In this document: positions 43,153-52,052 of the stretch, in pieces
Layout: each line of letters opens with the position of its first letter
Position numbering within the stretch: the first letter of the stretch is position 1
Source of the DNA: JAIOSF01 sp963677755
Lineage (GTDB): Bacteria; Campylobacterota; Campylobacteria; Campylobacterales; Arcobacteraceae
Assembly (NCBI GenBank): GCA_963677755.1
Contig: OY782506.1
Location: 1,364,001-1,428,000, forward strand
Length of the DNA: 64,000 bases
Reading direction: 5' to 3'
Made by a program: the position numbers and the translations under genes
The notes under the pieces: model-generated
What the model was told of the DNA's origin: nothing
Database searches by the model: none
Seen by the model: only the letters and a program-made list of their open reading frames with translations

Positions 43153-43455
43153 CTATCCTATAAGTTTTTGTTTCACTTCTTCTGTAGCCATAGAGATATT
43201 CCAAACAGGTTCCCAAACCACTTCAACTTCTATATTTTCAACCTTTGGTAACTCTCGTAAAACTGCTTCTTCTACCCATTGAACTATCATCTGATGTAGT
43301 GGACAAGCTTTTGTACTCAGTGTCATAACTACTTTTGCATCACCTTTTTCATCACAAGTAGCATCATAAATAAGTCCCATCTCCACAAGATTAAACCCTA
43401 CTTCTGGATCATTTACAGTTGATACTGCTTTAAAAATTTCTTCTTTAGTGTACAT
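43153..43455 (-). CDS. DUF59/MIP18-family metal-sulfur cluster assembly protein
   Basis: A 100-residue DUF59 domain with the STVNDPEVGFNLVEMGLIY signature and the conserved cysteine C51 in LSTKACPLH. Members such as SufT and PaaD help mature iron-sulfur or other metal proteins. It is three bases after the NnrS-like membrane gene and is co-transcribed with it and the DUF2249 gene, suggesting assembly or repair of an NO-sensitive metal centre. Confidence 0.85.
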   Translation of the reverse strand: MYTKEEIFKAVSTVNDPEVGFNLVEMGLIYDATCDEKGDAKVVMTLSTKACPLHQMIVQWVEEAVLRELPKVENIEVEVVWEPVWNISMATEEVKQKLIG

Positions 43456-43458
43456 TAT

Positions 43459-44694
43459 TTACCCCTTAAAATTTATCATATATACAATATCTTTTAGTAA
43501 AAATATTGCCCCAATAACCATAAAACTACATCCCGCTTTAAAAATATCTTGTAAACCAAAAATCAAACTAACACACACCAGAAGAAATCCTACAAGATGA
43601 AAATAAAATGTAAAATTTGCACTTCGTTCTGGCACCATATCTGCTAACATTGGAACTTGTTCTTTCCCTACAAGTGGAGAAAATCTCTCAAACCAAATCA
43701 AAAAAGGAACTATTTTATACAGATGCCCTACGATTAATGAACTTACAACACCAAACAATACTACAAAACTAAAAAGCTTCAAGATAGTTTCATTGTCTAT
43801 AAAATAATAACTAATTGCCAAAACTATAGATGTAAAAAAACTAATCATAAAATAAACTATATAATAAAAATATATATCTTTTTGCATTCTAACTCTTGTA
43901 GCATATATCAAATATATTTCATAAAGATACAAACTAAAAGCAATGATAGACAAAATAAATCCTACCGCAAAGAATGATGCAAAATGAAATAACTCCCCAA
44001 ATACCACAACAACTACAGCACTAGATAATATCCCTATACCATAATGTAAAAATCGCACATCAAAAGAGTGTGAAAGCCAAAACATAGGAATAAGTATGTA
44101 ACTCATTCCCATAATAGTAACTCCAACATATCCAAAAAATACAAGAAAAATATGTATTCTTAATAAACTTTGAAAATCTACACTTATAAACCCACTAAAA
44201 CCAAATGCCATTAATAGCCCAGCAATAAGTCCAAAAAGTAAAAATAAATTAGAGATAATCACACTCAAAGAGACAAAACTTTGTTTTTTTACTTTTAAAA
44301 GAGTCATAAATGTTTCAAATAAAAATATAGCAAAAGATATAAAAGCTATAACTCCTCCAAATGACAAGAGCAAAGGATAGTTATAAAATCCAAATACCAT
44401 CATAATAGTAGCTATAAAAAGCAAAGGATATATTACATAATATAATTCAACTGCAAAATGTTCTACTTCTAAAACAACAGGGACAAGCTGTGCCATAGCA
44501 CCAAATATCCCCATCATCACAAAGCCTAATAAGAAAAGATGAACAAAAGACAATACAAAATTATCAGTAATTGCCATATTTGTTACATCATATCCAAATA
44601 AAAAAATAATAGCAGCTATAAATATCACCAAAGAGATGATAAAAAAAGGTGCTATTAGCTTAAATGGTGGAGCAAATTGTTGTGAAATAGCCAT
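43459..44694 (-). CDS. Polytopic membrane protein related to NnrS/haem-copper subunit I
   Basis: A 411-residue protein with about 12 membrane helices. It begins QFAPPFKLIAPFF and has histidines placed inside helices (SFVHLFLLGF, LRIHIFLVFFGYVG, VGHLYKIVPFLIWFERF), suggesting bound haem or metal, as in NnrS and oxidase-like families. It is distinct from the NnrS at 30069. It sits between DUF2249 and DUF59 genes under an FNR-type promoter. A role in NO tolerance or electron transfer is inferred. Confidence 0.65.
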   Translation of the reverse strand: MAISQQFAPPFKLIAPFFIISLVIFIAAIIFLFGYDVTNMAITDNFVLSFVHLFLLGFVMMGIFGAMAQLVPVVLEVEHFAVELYYVIYPLLFIATIMMVFGFYNYPLLLSFGGVIAFISFAIFLFETFMTLLKVKKQSFVSLSVIISNLFLLFGLIAGLLMAFGFSGFISVDFQSLLRIHIFLVFFGYVGVTIMGMSYILIPMFWLSHSFDVRFLHYGIGILSSAVVVVVFGELFHFASFFAVGFILSIIAFSLYLYEIYLIYATRVRMQKDIYFYYIVYFMISFFTSIVLAISYYFIDNETILKLFSFVVLFGVVSSLIVGHLYKIVPFLIWFERFSPLVGKEQVPMLADMVPERSANFTFYFHLVGFLLVCVSLIFGLQDIFKAGCSFMVIGAIFLLKDIVYMINFKG

Positions 44695-44711
44695 GATTAA
44701 ACGCTACACTT

Positions 44712-45050
44712 TTAACCATTACAACTATTTTGAGAAAAATCAGTAGCTTGATTTATCTCATTTTTTTTACTAAAAACAACACAAGCTCGCCCATCTTCTA
44801 AAGTAGTCTCTTCAAAATCAAATTCACCCTCAACCTTAGGAAAAAGTCCCCCTGGTGATTTGTGATTTATCATCATAAGTTTTTCACCTTCTTTTAAAAG
44901 CTTAAATCCTATCATTGCATTTACCATAGGTTCTGGTGGTGGCGTTTTACTTGTATCAAAACCATAAAATTTTATACCATCTTGTACAAACTCATAAAAA
45001 GGTACAGTTGCACCTACTTGTTCAATAGTTGTTGCATTTTGTGGAATCAT
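44712..45050 (-). CDS. DUF2249 (TusA-like fold) protein
   Basis: A 112-residue protein. The C-terminal 65 residues match DUF2249: PEPMVNAMIGFKLLKEGEKL, MMINHKSPGGLFPKV, then an ACVVFSKK strand. DUF2249 proteins are common in denitrification clusters and are thought to act in metal or sulfur delivery. A terminal cysteine (SQNSCNG) is present. It heads the DUF2249-membrane-DUF59 set. Confidence 0.78.
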   Translation of the reverse strand: MIPQNATTIEQVGATVPFYEFVQDGIKFYGFDTSKTPPPEPMVNAMIGFKLLKEGEKLMMINHKSPGGLFPKVEGEFDFEETTLEDGRACVVFSKKNEINQATDFSQNSCNG

Positions 45051-45074
45051 TGTTTATCCTTAATAATTTTAAAA

Positions 45075-45116
45075 AGTGTATCAGATTTGAAAAGATTCCT
45101 CATTGATATATATCAA
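45075..45116 (-). promoter_or_regulatory. FNR-type box and -10 of the DUF2249 operon
   Basis: The perfect palindrome TTGATATATATCAA (45103-45116) lies exactly 22 bp from TACACT (minus strand, 45075-45080). Confidence 0.75.
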
Positions 45117-45125
45117 TAAAAAAGC

Positions 45126-46106
45126 TTAACCTCCTGTAAAATAGAAAGCACGACTAGAAATTTCAGAACTCGTATCTAGTGTATTTGTTGTATTATGTGA
45201 CCATTTATTTTTTTCTGGTTTATTTTTAACAACTTCTTTTAAAACTTGTTCTAGTTTTTCATCTGATTTTATAGCACTTTTGATATTTAATGAGTCTTCA
45301 AAATACAAACAAGGTATCAAATCCCCCTCTGCACTAAGTCTTATACGATTGCAACTTTTACAAAAGCTATCATCATAAGGCTCTATAATACCAAAGGTAT
45401 AACCACTTTCATCTTTGTAAAGTTTTGCTGCTGAATTTTCTTCTGTTTCAAGTTCATCTATAAGATGTTTTTGTCCTAGCTTTTTGAGTACCTCTTTACT
45501 TGGAACAGTTTTTAAGACACTTGAAGCACTTTCATTTTCCATAAACTCAATAAATCGTATCTGAATACCTTTTTGTTTAGCATATTCATAAAGCTCTTGG
45601 ATACTATGTTCATTTATGTCTTTTATCACTACAGTATTGAGTTTTACTATCAGCCCCTCATCACATGCAGTTTCAATTCCGTCAAGTACATTTTGCAAAG
45701 CATCTTTTTTCGTTAGATACCAAAAAGTTTCTCTTTCTAGTGAATCTAAAGAGATATTGACTCTTTTAAGACCTGCAGATTTAAGTTTTTTTGCCTGTGA
45801 TTTAAGTAAAAAAGCATTGGTAGTTAGTGCTATATCTATGTCTGGTTTGTAATCACAAATCATCTTTATAAATTTGTCTAAATCTTCTCTTACAAGTGGT
45901 TCTCCACCTGTAATACGAATTTTCTTTACACCTTGGTCTATGGATACTTTTATAAACTTGAACATCTCTTCATAAGATAGTAGTTCCTCTTTAGGGGTCC
46001 ACTCAAAAGGTTTTTCAGGCATACAGTATTGACAGCGAAAATTACATCTTTGTGTAACAGAGACTCTTAAATAATCGACTTTTCTATCATAATTATCAAC
46101 TAACAT
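45126..46106 (-). CDS. moaA: GTP 3',8-cyclase MoaA (molybdopterin synthesis)
   Basis: A 326-residue radical SAM enzyme with the N-terminal cluster C21-x3-C25-x2-C28 (CNFRCQYC), the second cluster near the C-terminus (SFCKSCNRIR...IPC) and the C-terminal Gly-Gly. It converts GTP to the cyclic pterin precursor of molybdenum cofactor, which NapA needs. The FNR-type promoter ties it to nitrate respiration. It is downstream of a tRNA gene on the same strand. Confidence 0.95.
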   Translation of the reverse strand: MLVDNYDRKVDYLRVSVTQRCNFRCQYCMPEKPFEWTPKEELLSYEEMFKFIKVSIDQGVKKIRITGGEPLVREDLDKFIKMICDYKPDIDIALTTNAFLLKSQAKKLKSAGLKRVNISLDSLERETFWYLTKKDALQNVLDGIETACDEGLIVKLNTVVIKDINEHSIQELYEYAKQKGIQIRFIEFMENESASSVLKTVPSKEVLKKLGQKHLIDELETEENSAAKLYKDESGYTFGIIEPYDDSFCKSCNRIRLSAEGDLIPCLYFEDSLNIKSAIKSDEKLEQVLKEVVKNKPEKNKWSHNTTNTLDTSSEISSRAFYFTGG

Positions 46107-46126
46107 TTTTAATTCCTTATCTCAGT

Positions 46127-46168
46127 ATTCTAAGATAATTATCGTTTTTTTACTTTGATATAGGTCAA
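46127..46168 (-). promoter_or_regulatory. FNR-type box and -10 of moaA
   Basis: TTGATATAGGTCAA (46155-46168) lies exactly 22 bp from TAGAAT (minus strand, 46127-46132), matching the napA arrangement including the -10 sequence. Confidence 0.75.
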
Positions 46169-46221
46169 GATTAAAAATGAAATTATATAAGAGATATAGG
46201 TATTAAGTTTATTAGATATGA

Positions 46222-46296
46222 TGGTGTTCGAGATTGGATTTGAACCAACGACCACTTCGATGTCAACGAAGGACTCTACCCCTGAGCTACCCGAAC
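46222..46296 (-). tRNA. tRNA-Val (anticodon GAC)
   Basis: A 75-base cloverleaf: acceptor GTTCGGG pairs with CTCGAAC, the D arm is AGCTCAGGGGTAGAG, the anticodon stem CTTCG/CGAAG encloses the loop TTGACAT with anticodon GAC (46262-46264 complement), and the T arm contains GGTTCAAATCC. The 3' ACCA is encoded. A perfect hairpin overlaps the 5' end. Confidence 0.95.
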
Positions 46297-46311
46297 TTTT
46301 TGAAAAGTTCG
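46292..46311. terminator. Hairpin at the 5' edge of tRNA-Val
   Basis: CGAACTTTT and AAAAGTTCG pair perfectly around two bases. It shares the first five bases of the tRNA and lies between the cusA stop and the tRNA. It could end the cus transcript or mark 5' tRNA processing. Confidence 0.45.
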
Positions 46312-46322
46312 AGATTATACAC

Positions 46323-49300
46323 TTATTTTAATTTATATTGTTTTAAAGTATAAAAAATAACAGGGATAACAAAAAGTGTCAAAAATGCAGAACTTGTCAT
46401 ACCACCTATCATAGGAATAGCAATAGCACGCATAACTTCACTTCCCACTCCACTTATATACATAATAGGAATTAGTCCTCCAAGGATTGCGAATACTGTC
46501 ATAAGTTTTGGACGAAGTCTTAGAACTGCACCATTTATCACTATTTGTTTTAATTTTTCTATTGTAAGCTTCTCTTTTGTTGCATCAAAGTCACTCAAAG
46601 CTTCATCTAAATATACGAGCATTACAATTGAGGTTTCTGCTGCTATTCCTAGAAGTGCTATAAACCCTACTATTACTGCTACGCTTATATTTATATGAAG
46701 ATACTCTATATACCAAACTCCCCCAGCTAATGCTAAAGGTAGTGTAAAAAATATTATAGAGGTATATAATAGATTTTTAAAAGCAAAATAGATAAGTATA
46801 AATATCAATAAAAAAGTCAAAGGGATAATAAAAGTCAAAGTTTTCATAGCACTTTCAAGATACTGGCTTTGACCTGCCCACTCTATATAGTATCCAGCTG
46901 GTAGTTTTATATCTTCTAAAAGCTTTTGTGCTATCTCTTTATACTCTTGCGGTGATACATCATTTTGTGGTGTGATATAGATAAAGTTTACATTCATCGC
47001 TTTTTCAGATTTTATCACTGAGGCACCCATTTGGTATTGTAGAGTTGCAAAAGTTTCTAATGGGAAAAATCCATATTTTGTTTTGATTTTTAAATTTTTG
47101 AGTTGATTTATATCTTCTCTTGCACTTATATCATATCGTAAACTTATAGGGTATCTTTCTAGTTGTTCATACATAGTGGATACTTTTGCCCCACCTACTC
47201 CATAAGAGATAGTATTGAGTATATCATCTTTTGTAATTGCATATTGACTTAACGCTTCACTATTAATATCGATATTGAGATAATAACCATTATTTATCTT
47301 ATCAGAAGAGACTGAGAGTGTTTTTTTTGATGTTTTTAACTTTTGTTCTATTTTCAATGCAATATCTGATAATGTTTTGTGATCATCTCCATAAAGTTTG
47401 ATACCCAAAGGTGTTCTTATACCAGTAAGAAGCATATCTATTCTTCCTCGTATTGGATATGTCCATGAGTTGATAAGTCCTTGAACTTGCAACGCTTTAT
47501 CCAAATTTTGCATAAGTTTTTTGTAGGTCATACCTTCTCGCCATTGATTTTCTGGTTTAAAAGTGATGATTGTTTCTATCATTGCTAATGGAGCTGGGTC
47601 TGTTGCTGTATCTGCTCGTCCACCTTTTCCAAATACAGTATCAACTTCTGGAAAACTTTTGATGATTTGATTTGTTTTTTGGGTTAATCTTTTTGATTCA
47701 TCTACCCCTATTCCATAAGGAGTTACAGGCATATACATAAAAGTGTGTTCATTCATCATAGGCATAAATTCCCAATTTTGTTTTTGGTATAAATAATATG
47801 AAAAACCAAGAAAAAAGAGACAAAAAACTATCACAACATATCGTAGTTTCAATGCAACTTTCAATAAAACCAAATATATCTTTTGAAAAAATCTATTTAT
47901 AAAATTTTTCTCTTCAGGAACTATATTGCCTTTTATAAAATATATCATCAAAATAGGCACTAAAGTAATAGAGAGTATTGCACCAACAAGCATAGCAAAA
48001 GTTTTTGTAAATGCCAAAGGTGTAAAAAGTTGCCCCTCTTGCCCTTGTAGTGCAAAAATTGGAAGAAATGAGACCACCACAAGCAAAAGTGCAAAAAAGA
48101 TAGGACGCCCCACAAATTTGGCAGATTTTATAATTGTTTCTACCCTTTTAGCTGGTGTGATTGCAACTTTGTTTAATTCTAATTTATGGAGATACTTATG
48201 GGCATTTTCAACCATCACAATACTTGCATCAACCATCGCTCCAATAGCAATAGCAATACCACCTAAAGACATTATGTTTGACCCTATATCAAATAGATAC
48301 ATCAATAAAAATGTAAACAAAACTGTAATTGGTAAAGTGATGATGATAATTAAAGAACTTCTAAAATGAAATAAAAACAAAGCAGTAACAATAAGTACTA
48401 TAATCGACTCTTCTAATAAAGTATGCGTAAGTGTGGATATTGCTTTATCTATCAAACTACTTCTATCATAAGTTTCTATAACCTCTACACCATCAACTTT
48501 CAAGCTTTTTAACTTCTCTTTAACAGCTTGTATCACTTTGTATGGATTTTCTTTAAATCGTACAACTACAATACCACCTACAGTTTCCCCTTGACCATTG
48601 AGTTCTGCCATTCCTCGTCTGTTTTTTGAGGTGATATTTACTTGTGCTACATCTTTGATTTTTATAGGAGTTGTCCCATTGACTTTGAGTGTAATATCCT
48701 CTATTTGTGCAATATTTTTAATATATCCACTTGCAGTTATTAAATGTTCAAAACCATTTTCAAGTATTAGTCTTCCACCTGTATCATTATTAAATGAGAT
48801 TAGTTTTTTTCTTACCTCATCAATAGATATATCATACTGTACTAATCTATCTTGATTTATAGTTATCTCATAGTTTTTTATAAATCCACCAATAGAAGCT
48901 ACTTCACTTACACCATCCACTCCTAAAAGTGCATACTTATAAAAATAATCTTGAAGAGTTCTCAACTCCCCTAAACTTTTTGTATCAGACTGCAAAGCAT
49001 ACTCATACGCCCACCCTATTCCTGTAGCATCTGGTCCCATGGTTACCTCAACACCTTTTGGTAAGCTAGGGGTGATCTCAGCTAATTTTTCAAGTATTCT
49101 ATCTCTTGATTTGTACAAATCAGCACCATCTTTAAAAATAACATAGATTAAACTATTTTCAAAACTACTCATAGCTCGTACTGTTTCAATATCTTTTAAA
49201 GATAAGAGTGCGGAAACCAAAGGATAACTTACCTGTTCTTCTATAAGCTTAGGTGCTTGCCCACCCCATTTTACTTGTACTATAACTTGCGGAGGGGAAA

Positions 49301-49424
49301 GGTCTGGTAAAGCATCAAGGGAAGTGTTTTTAAGAGCAAATATTGAACCTATAAGTAATACAAAGGTAAAAATGAGTATTAAAAATTTGTTTTTGACACT
49401 AAAGTCTATTATATTTTCTACCAT
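46323..49424 (-). CDS. cusA: CusA-type heavy-metal RND efflux pump
   Basis: A 1033-residue HME-RND inner-membrane pump with two repeats of large periplasmic loops and 12 helices; the proton-relay helix has GAMVDASIVMVENAHK. A RIDMLLTGIRTP segment with M664 matches the CusA form, in which this methionine lies in the periplasmic Cu(I)/Ag(I) site, rather than the divalent CzcA form. It overlaps cusB by seven bases. The setting with a Met-rich protein and a Cys-rich RiPP favours copper or silver. Confidence 0.9.
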   Translation of the reverse strand: MVENIIDFSVKNKFLILIFTFVLLIGSIFALKNTSLDALPDLSPPQVIVQVKWGGQAPKLIEEQVSYPLVSALLSLKDIETVRAMSSFENSLIYVIFKDGADLYKSRDRILEKLAEITPSLPKGVEVTMGPDATGIGWAYEYALQSDTKSLGELRTLQDYFYKYALLGVDGVSEVASIGGFIKNYEITINQDRLVQYDISIDEVRKKLISFNNDTGGRLILENGFEHLITASGYIKNIAQIEDITLKVNGTTPIKIKDVAQVNITSKNRRGMAELNGQGETVGGIVVVRFKENPYKVIQAVKEKLKSLKVDGVEVIETYDRSSLIDKAISTLTHTLLEESIIVLIVTALFLFHFRSSLIIIITLPITVLFTFLLMYLFDIGSNIMSLGGIAIAIGAMVDASIVMVENAHKYLHKLELNKVAITPAKRVETIIKSAKFVGRPIFFALLLVVVSFLPIFALQGQEGQLFTPLAFTKTFAMLVGAILSITLVPILMIYFIKGNIVPEEKNFINRFFQKIYLVLLKVALKLRYVVIVFCLFFLGFSYYLYQKQNWEFMPMMNEHTFMYMPVTPYGIGVDESKRLTQKTNQIIKSFPEVDTVFGKGGRADTATDPAPLAMIETIITFKPENQWREGMTYKKLMQNLDKALQVQGLINSWTYPIRGRIDMLLTGIRTPLGIKLYGDDHKTLSDIALKIEQKLKTSKKTLSVSSDKINNGYYLNIDINSEALSQYAITKDDILNTISYGVGGAKVSTMYEQLERYPISLRYDISAREDINQLKNLKIKTKYGFFPLETFATLQYQMGASVIKSEKAMNVNFIYITPQNDVSPQEYKEIAQKLLEDIKLPAGYYIEWAGQSQYLESAMKTLTFIIPLTFLLIFILIYFAFKNLLYTSIIFFTLPLALAGGVWYIEYLHINISVAVIVGFIALLGIAAETSIVMLVYLDEALSDFDATKEKLTIEKLKQIVINGAVLRLRPKLMTVFAILGGLIPIMYISGVGSEVMRAIAIPMIGGMTSSAFLTLFVIPVIFYTLKQYKLK

Positions 49425-50416
49425 TCTTCATCTTCTTCTGAGTTATTGTACAATCCATTTGTTATAGCATCACTATCAAGTAAAAACATAACTTTATCTA
49501 TCACCTCATCGTTTTCATTTAATCCACTTATCACCTCAAATTGATCTGTATTGATTCTTTTAGCAACTATCTCTTTTGGTTCAAATTGATCTCCACTAGA
49601 AATAAATACAAAATGTTGATCTGCTTTTGTAAATACAGCTGATTTTGGTAAAACTAACATTTTTTTAGTATTTTCATAGATTTTTGCTTTTGCAAACATC
49701 CCTGGATAGATTTTTAAATCTTTGTTATCTATTACTACTCTAACATCTATAGTTTTTGTTTTAGTATCTATAAAGGGATAGATAAAATCAACTTTTGAAT
49801 CTACAACGCCAACACCTTCAACAAAAAGTTTTACTTTCATATCTTTTTTTATATACGATAAATCTTTTTGATACACCTTTACTATAGCCCATAATTGCTC
49901 CATAGAGGCTACTTGAAGAACTAATTGCCCTTTTTTTACACTACTACCTTGATTTATATTTTTTGTAATTATATAGCCACTATAAGGGGAATATATATCT
50001 ATATTCTCTTTCATCCTCTTTGATTTTAGTACAGTTTTAATTTGCCTTGTATCTATATCCATATTTTTAAACTTATCCATATAGCTTTTATATCTTCTTT
50101 TATTGGTTAAGTCTGTAGAGATGAACTCTTGTAGTGAGGTATATACTTCATTTGAATAGATACTAAATAATTTTTCTCCACTTTTTACATAACTATAGTT
50201 TTTCTCTTTATAAAGCTCTTGAACAAAACCATCAAACCGTAGTGTAATATCTTTTATATCTGTTTCATCAAGTACTATATCAGCATAAAATTCTTTTGAT
50301 AGTCCAATAGTTTGTTTTGTAACTTTTACTGTTGTTTTATTGAATACTTGTGTACTATCTAAAGTTTTTCCATTTATACTTAATACTATAAACAATACCA
50401 ATAATAGTGGTCTCAT
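49418..50416 (-). CDS. cusB: CusB-type periplasmic adaptor of the metal pump
   Basis: A 332-residue membrane-fusion protein with a signal peptide (about 1-16), a barrel-sandwich/lipoyl region (RFDGFVQELYKEKNYSYVKSG, then IDIYSPYSGYIITKNINQGS), a short alpha hairpin and a beta-barrel domain. It links CusA to the outer channel. It is shorter than E. coli CusB (about 380), lacking an extra N-terminal metal-binding region. Its stop overlaps the cusA start. Confidence 0.88.
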   Translation of the reverse strand: MRPLLLVLFIVLSINGKTLDSTQVFNKTTVKVTKQTIGLSKEFYADIVLDETDIKDITLRFDGFVQELYKEKNYSYVKSGEKLFSIYSNEVYTSLQEFISTDLTNKRRYKSYMDKFKNMDIDTRQIKTVLKSKRMKENIDIYSPYSGYIITKNINQGSSVKKGQLVLQVASMEQLWAIVKVYQKDLSYIKKDMKVKLFVEGVGVVDSKVDFIYPFIDTKTKTIDVRVVIDNKDLKIYPGMFAKAKIYENTKKMLVLPKSAVFTKADQHFVFISSGDQFEPKEIVAKRINTDQFEVISGLNENDEVIDKVMFLLDSDAITNGLYNNSEEDEEW

Positions 50417-51615
50417 ATTGTTTCCCCTTCTACATCATAATATCTTAGCTTTGAAATAGCATCAAAATAAATTTCTAATTCATCATATTGCATAAGCTCT
50501 AATTCATATTTTTCATTTACCGCTTCATAGATACTTATACTACCCATCATATTTGTACTACTATGTAACTCATAGAGTTCTTGAAGTTTTTCATTTAGTG
50601 GCAATAAATTATTGGTAATTATTAATAGATTGTATTGTGACTTTTGAGCTTTTTTTGATAAATCATTAATATCAGTTTTAAATTTTTGTTCCACTATGGC
50701 TAAAGTATCCATCTTTTGATGTTTTGTTATCTTTTGTTTTGCAACTTGAAGATTTTCTTTCCCTTGTATAGCTAAAGGTATTGAGAAATTAATAGAGAGA
50801 TAATCTTCAAACTTTTCTCTTTGATTGTACCCTACAGTAAACTTCACATCATCTATTTTTTTACTTTGTTCAAATTGTATTTTTTTATTCTCTTGATTGA
50901 GTTGTTCTTTTATTGAAGCTACAAAAGGGTGAGTTGTATCATATTGTATATTTATAGTATCTTTATATTCCAAAGGTAACTCTATAGTATCTATCTTTGC
51001 ATATACAAGGTTCTCTATTGCTATATAATACTTCTCTTTAAGATATTCAAAATTGTTTTTTTTCAACTCCAACTTATAGAGCTTCAAATCAAGTTTTACA
51101 ATATCGCCTTGTTTTATCTTTCCATTATCATACAATACATTTGCAATCTCTTTTTGTTTATAAATATTTTGTATATACTTCTGTAATACTTCTATCTTCT
51201 TTTCTACTATAGTTATCTTATAAGCATAATTACTAACAATAGATTCTAACTTCAAAATATAATCATCTCTTTGTAAGCTTTTTATTTTAGTATCATATAC
51301 ACTTATATCTTTTTGTAAATCTAACTTACCATTTGTAGGGATACTTTGTGTATATGTGATATATTGTGTTTGCATAGCTTCTAAATCTCTTGCACCCACA
51401 TCATCAAGCTGTATATCATTTACCCCTATCCCTAAAACTGGATTTTCCCAAATGGTACTAAGCTTTGTATCATAGAGTGTTTTCTCTATAGATCTGTTTT
51501 TCTCTTGTAGTGTATAGTTTTGATTCTTTGCTAAAGATAGAAGATTATCTAAAGTGATAGCACCAACATACGAAGAGAAACAAAGTGAAGTTATAAGTAT
51601 ATTTTTTAACATCAT
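50413..51615 (-). CDS. cusC: TolC-family outer membrane channel, CusC-like
   Basis: A 400-residue protein with a signal peptide (about 1-18) and the long helical repeats of TolC-type channels, including SLAKNQNYTLQEKNR and a second half beginning near residue 220. It completes the CusCBA export complex. It overlaps cusB by four bases (ATGA). The start has no clear ribosome site; a hairpin between ytkA and cusC lies just upstream. Confidence 0.85.
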   Translation of the reverse strand: MMLKNILITSLCFSSYVGAITLDNLLSLAKNQNYTLQEKNRSIEKTLYDTKLSTIWENPVLGIGVNDIQLDDVGARDLEAMQTQYITYTQSIPTNGKLDLQKDISVYDTKIKSLQRDDYILKLESIVSNYAYKITIVEKKIEVLQKYIQNIYKQKEIANVLYDNGKIKQGDIVKLDLKLYKLELKKNNFEYLKEKYYIAIENLVYAKIDTIELPLEYKDTINIQYDTTHPFVASIKEQLNQENKKIQFEQSKKIDDVKFTVGYNQREKFEDYLSINFSIPLAIQGKENLQVAKQKITKHQKMDTLAIVEQKFKTDINDLSKKAQKSQYNLLIITNNLLPLNEKLQELYELHSSTNMMGSISIYEAVNEKYELELMQYDELEIYFDAISKLRYYDVEGETI

Positions 51616-51619
51616 AATA

Positions 51620-51640
51620 TAGTGTTAAAGATTAACACTA
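51620..51640. terminator. Intercistronic hairpin between ytkA-like and cusC genes
   Basis: TAGTGTTAA and TTAACACTA pair perfectly around three bases. The stem covers the stop codon of the YtkA-like gene and ends five bases before the cusC ATG. It may reduce read-through or stabilise the upstream message. Confidence 0.5.
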
Positions 51641-52005
51641 CCTCTTACAGTATGTATTTTTTCATCACTTGTTTTAAATTTTAGATGATACTGCCATGTT
51701 CCACCCATACTAAAATTAATAGTCATTTTATATATATTGCCAACTTTTGTTGCTTTATCTTCATACTCCATATATGGCATACCTGGCATCTCTGGCATAA
51801 AGAACTTTGCTTTTACTTTTGCACCTTCTATATCTTTTCCATTTTGTTGTAATGTTACAAAAAAATCATTATTCCCAACTATTGGTGTTTTCTCTGTATA
51901 AAGTCTTACCTCATAACCATCTTTTACACCATTTTGATCCACTGTTTCTGCATAGAGTGAAACACTCAGTAACAATACTGTTAAACCTAAAAGTAATTTT
52001 TTCAT
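51625..52005 (-). CDS. Periplasmic YtkA/FixH-like Met-rich protein
   Basis: A 126-residue exported protein: signal peptide (about 1-19, cleaved after LYA), then a YtkA-like beta-sandwich. A methionine-rich loop FMPEMPGMPYME gives M70, M73, M76 and M79, well suited to Cu(I) or Ag(I). YtkA-like proteins of this type accompany metal pumps. It is the first gene of the cus segment, behind tandem 11-bp repeats and a probable promoter. Confidence 0.72.
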   Translation of the reverse strand: MKKLLLGLTVLLLSVSLYAETVDQNGVKDGYEVRLYTEKTPIVGNNDFFVTLQQNGKDIEGAKVKAKFFMPEMPGMPYMEYEDKATKVGNIYKMTINFSMGGTWQYHLKFKTSDEKIHTVRGSVNL

Positions 52006-52052
52006 TTTCTAAACCTTTCTATTTGTATATAGAAGAAGTTTACTTGTTTTGC

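Noticed and set aside
46201..46322. attachment site (attL/attR) at the tRNA-Val
   Set aside because: No second copy of the tRNA 3' end and no integrase gene were found in the window.
47926..48369. 147-codon plus-strand frame within cusA
   Set aside because: It is antisense to a highly conserved pump region and its translation has no recognisable domain.
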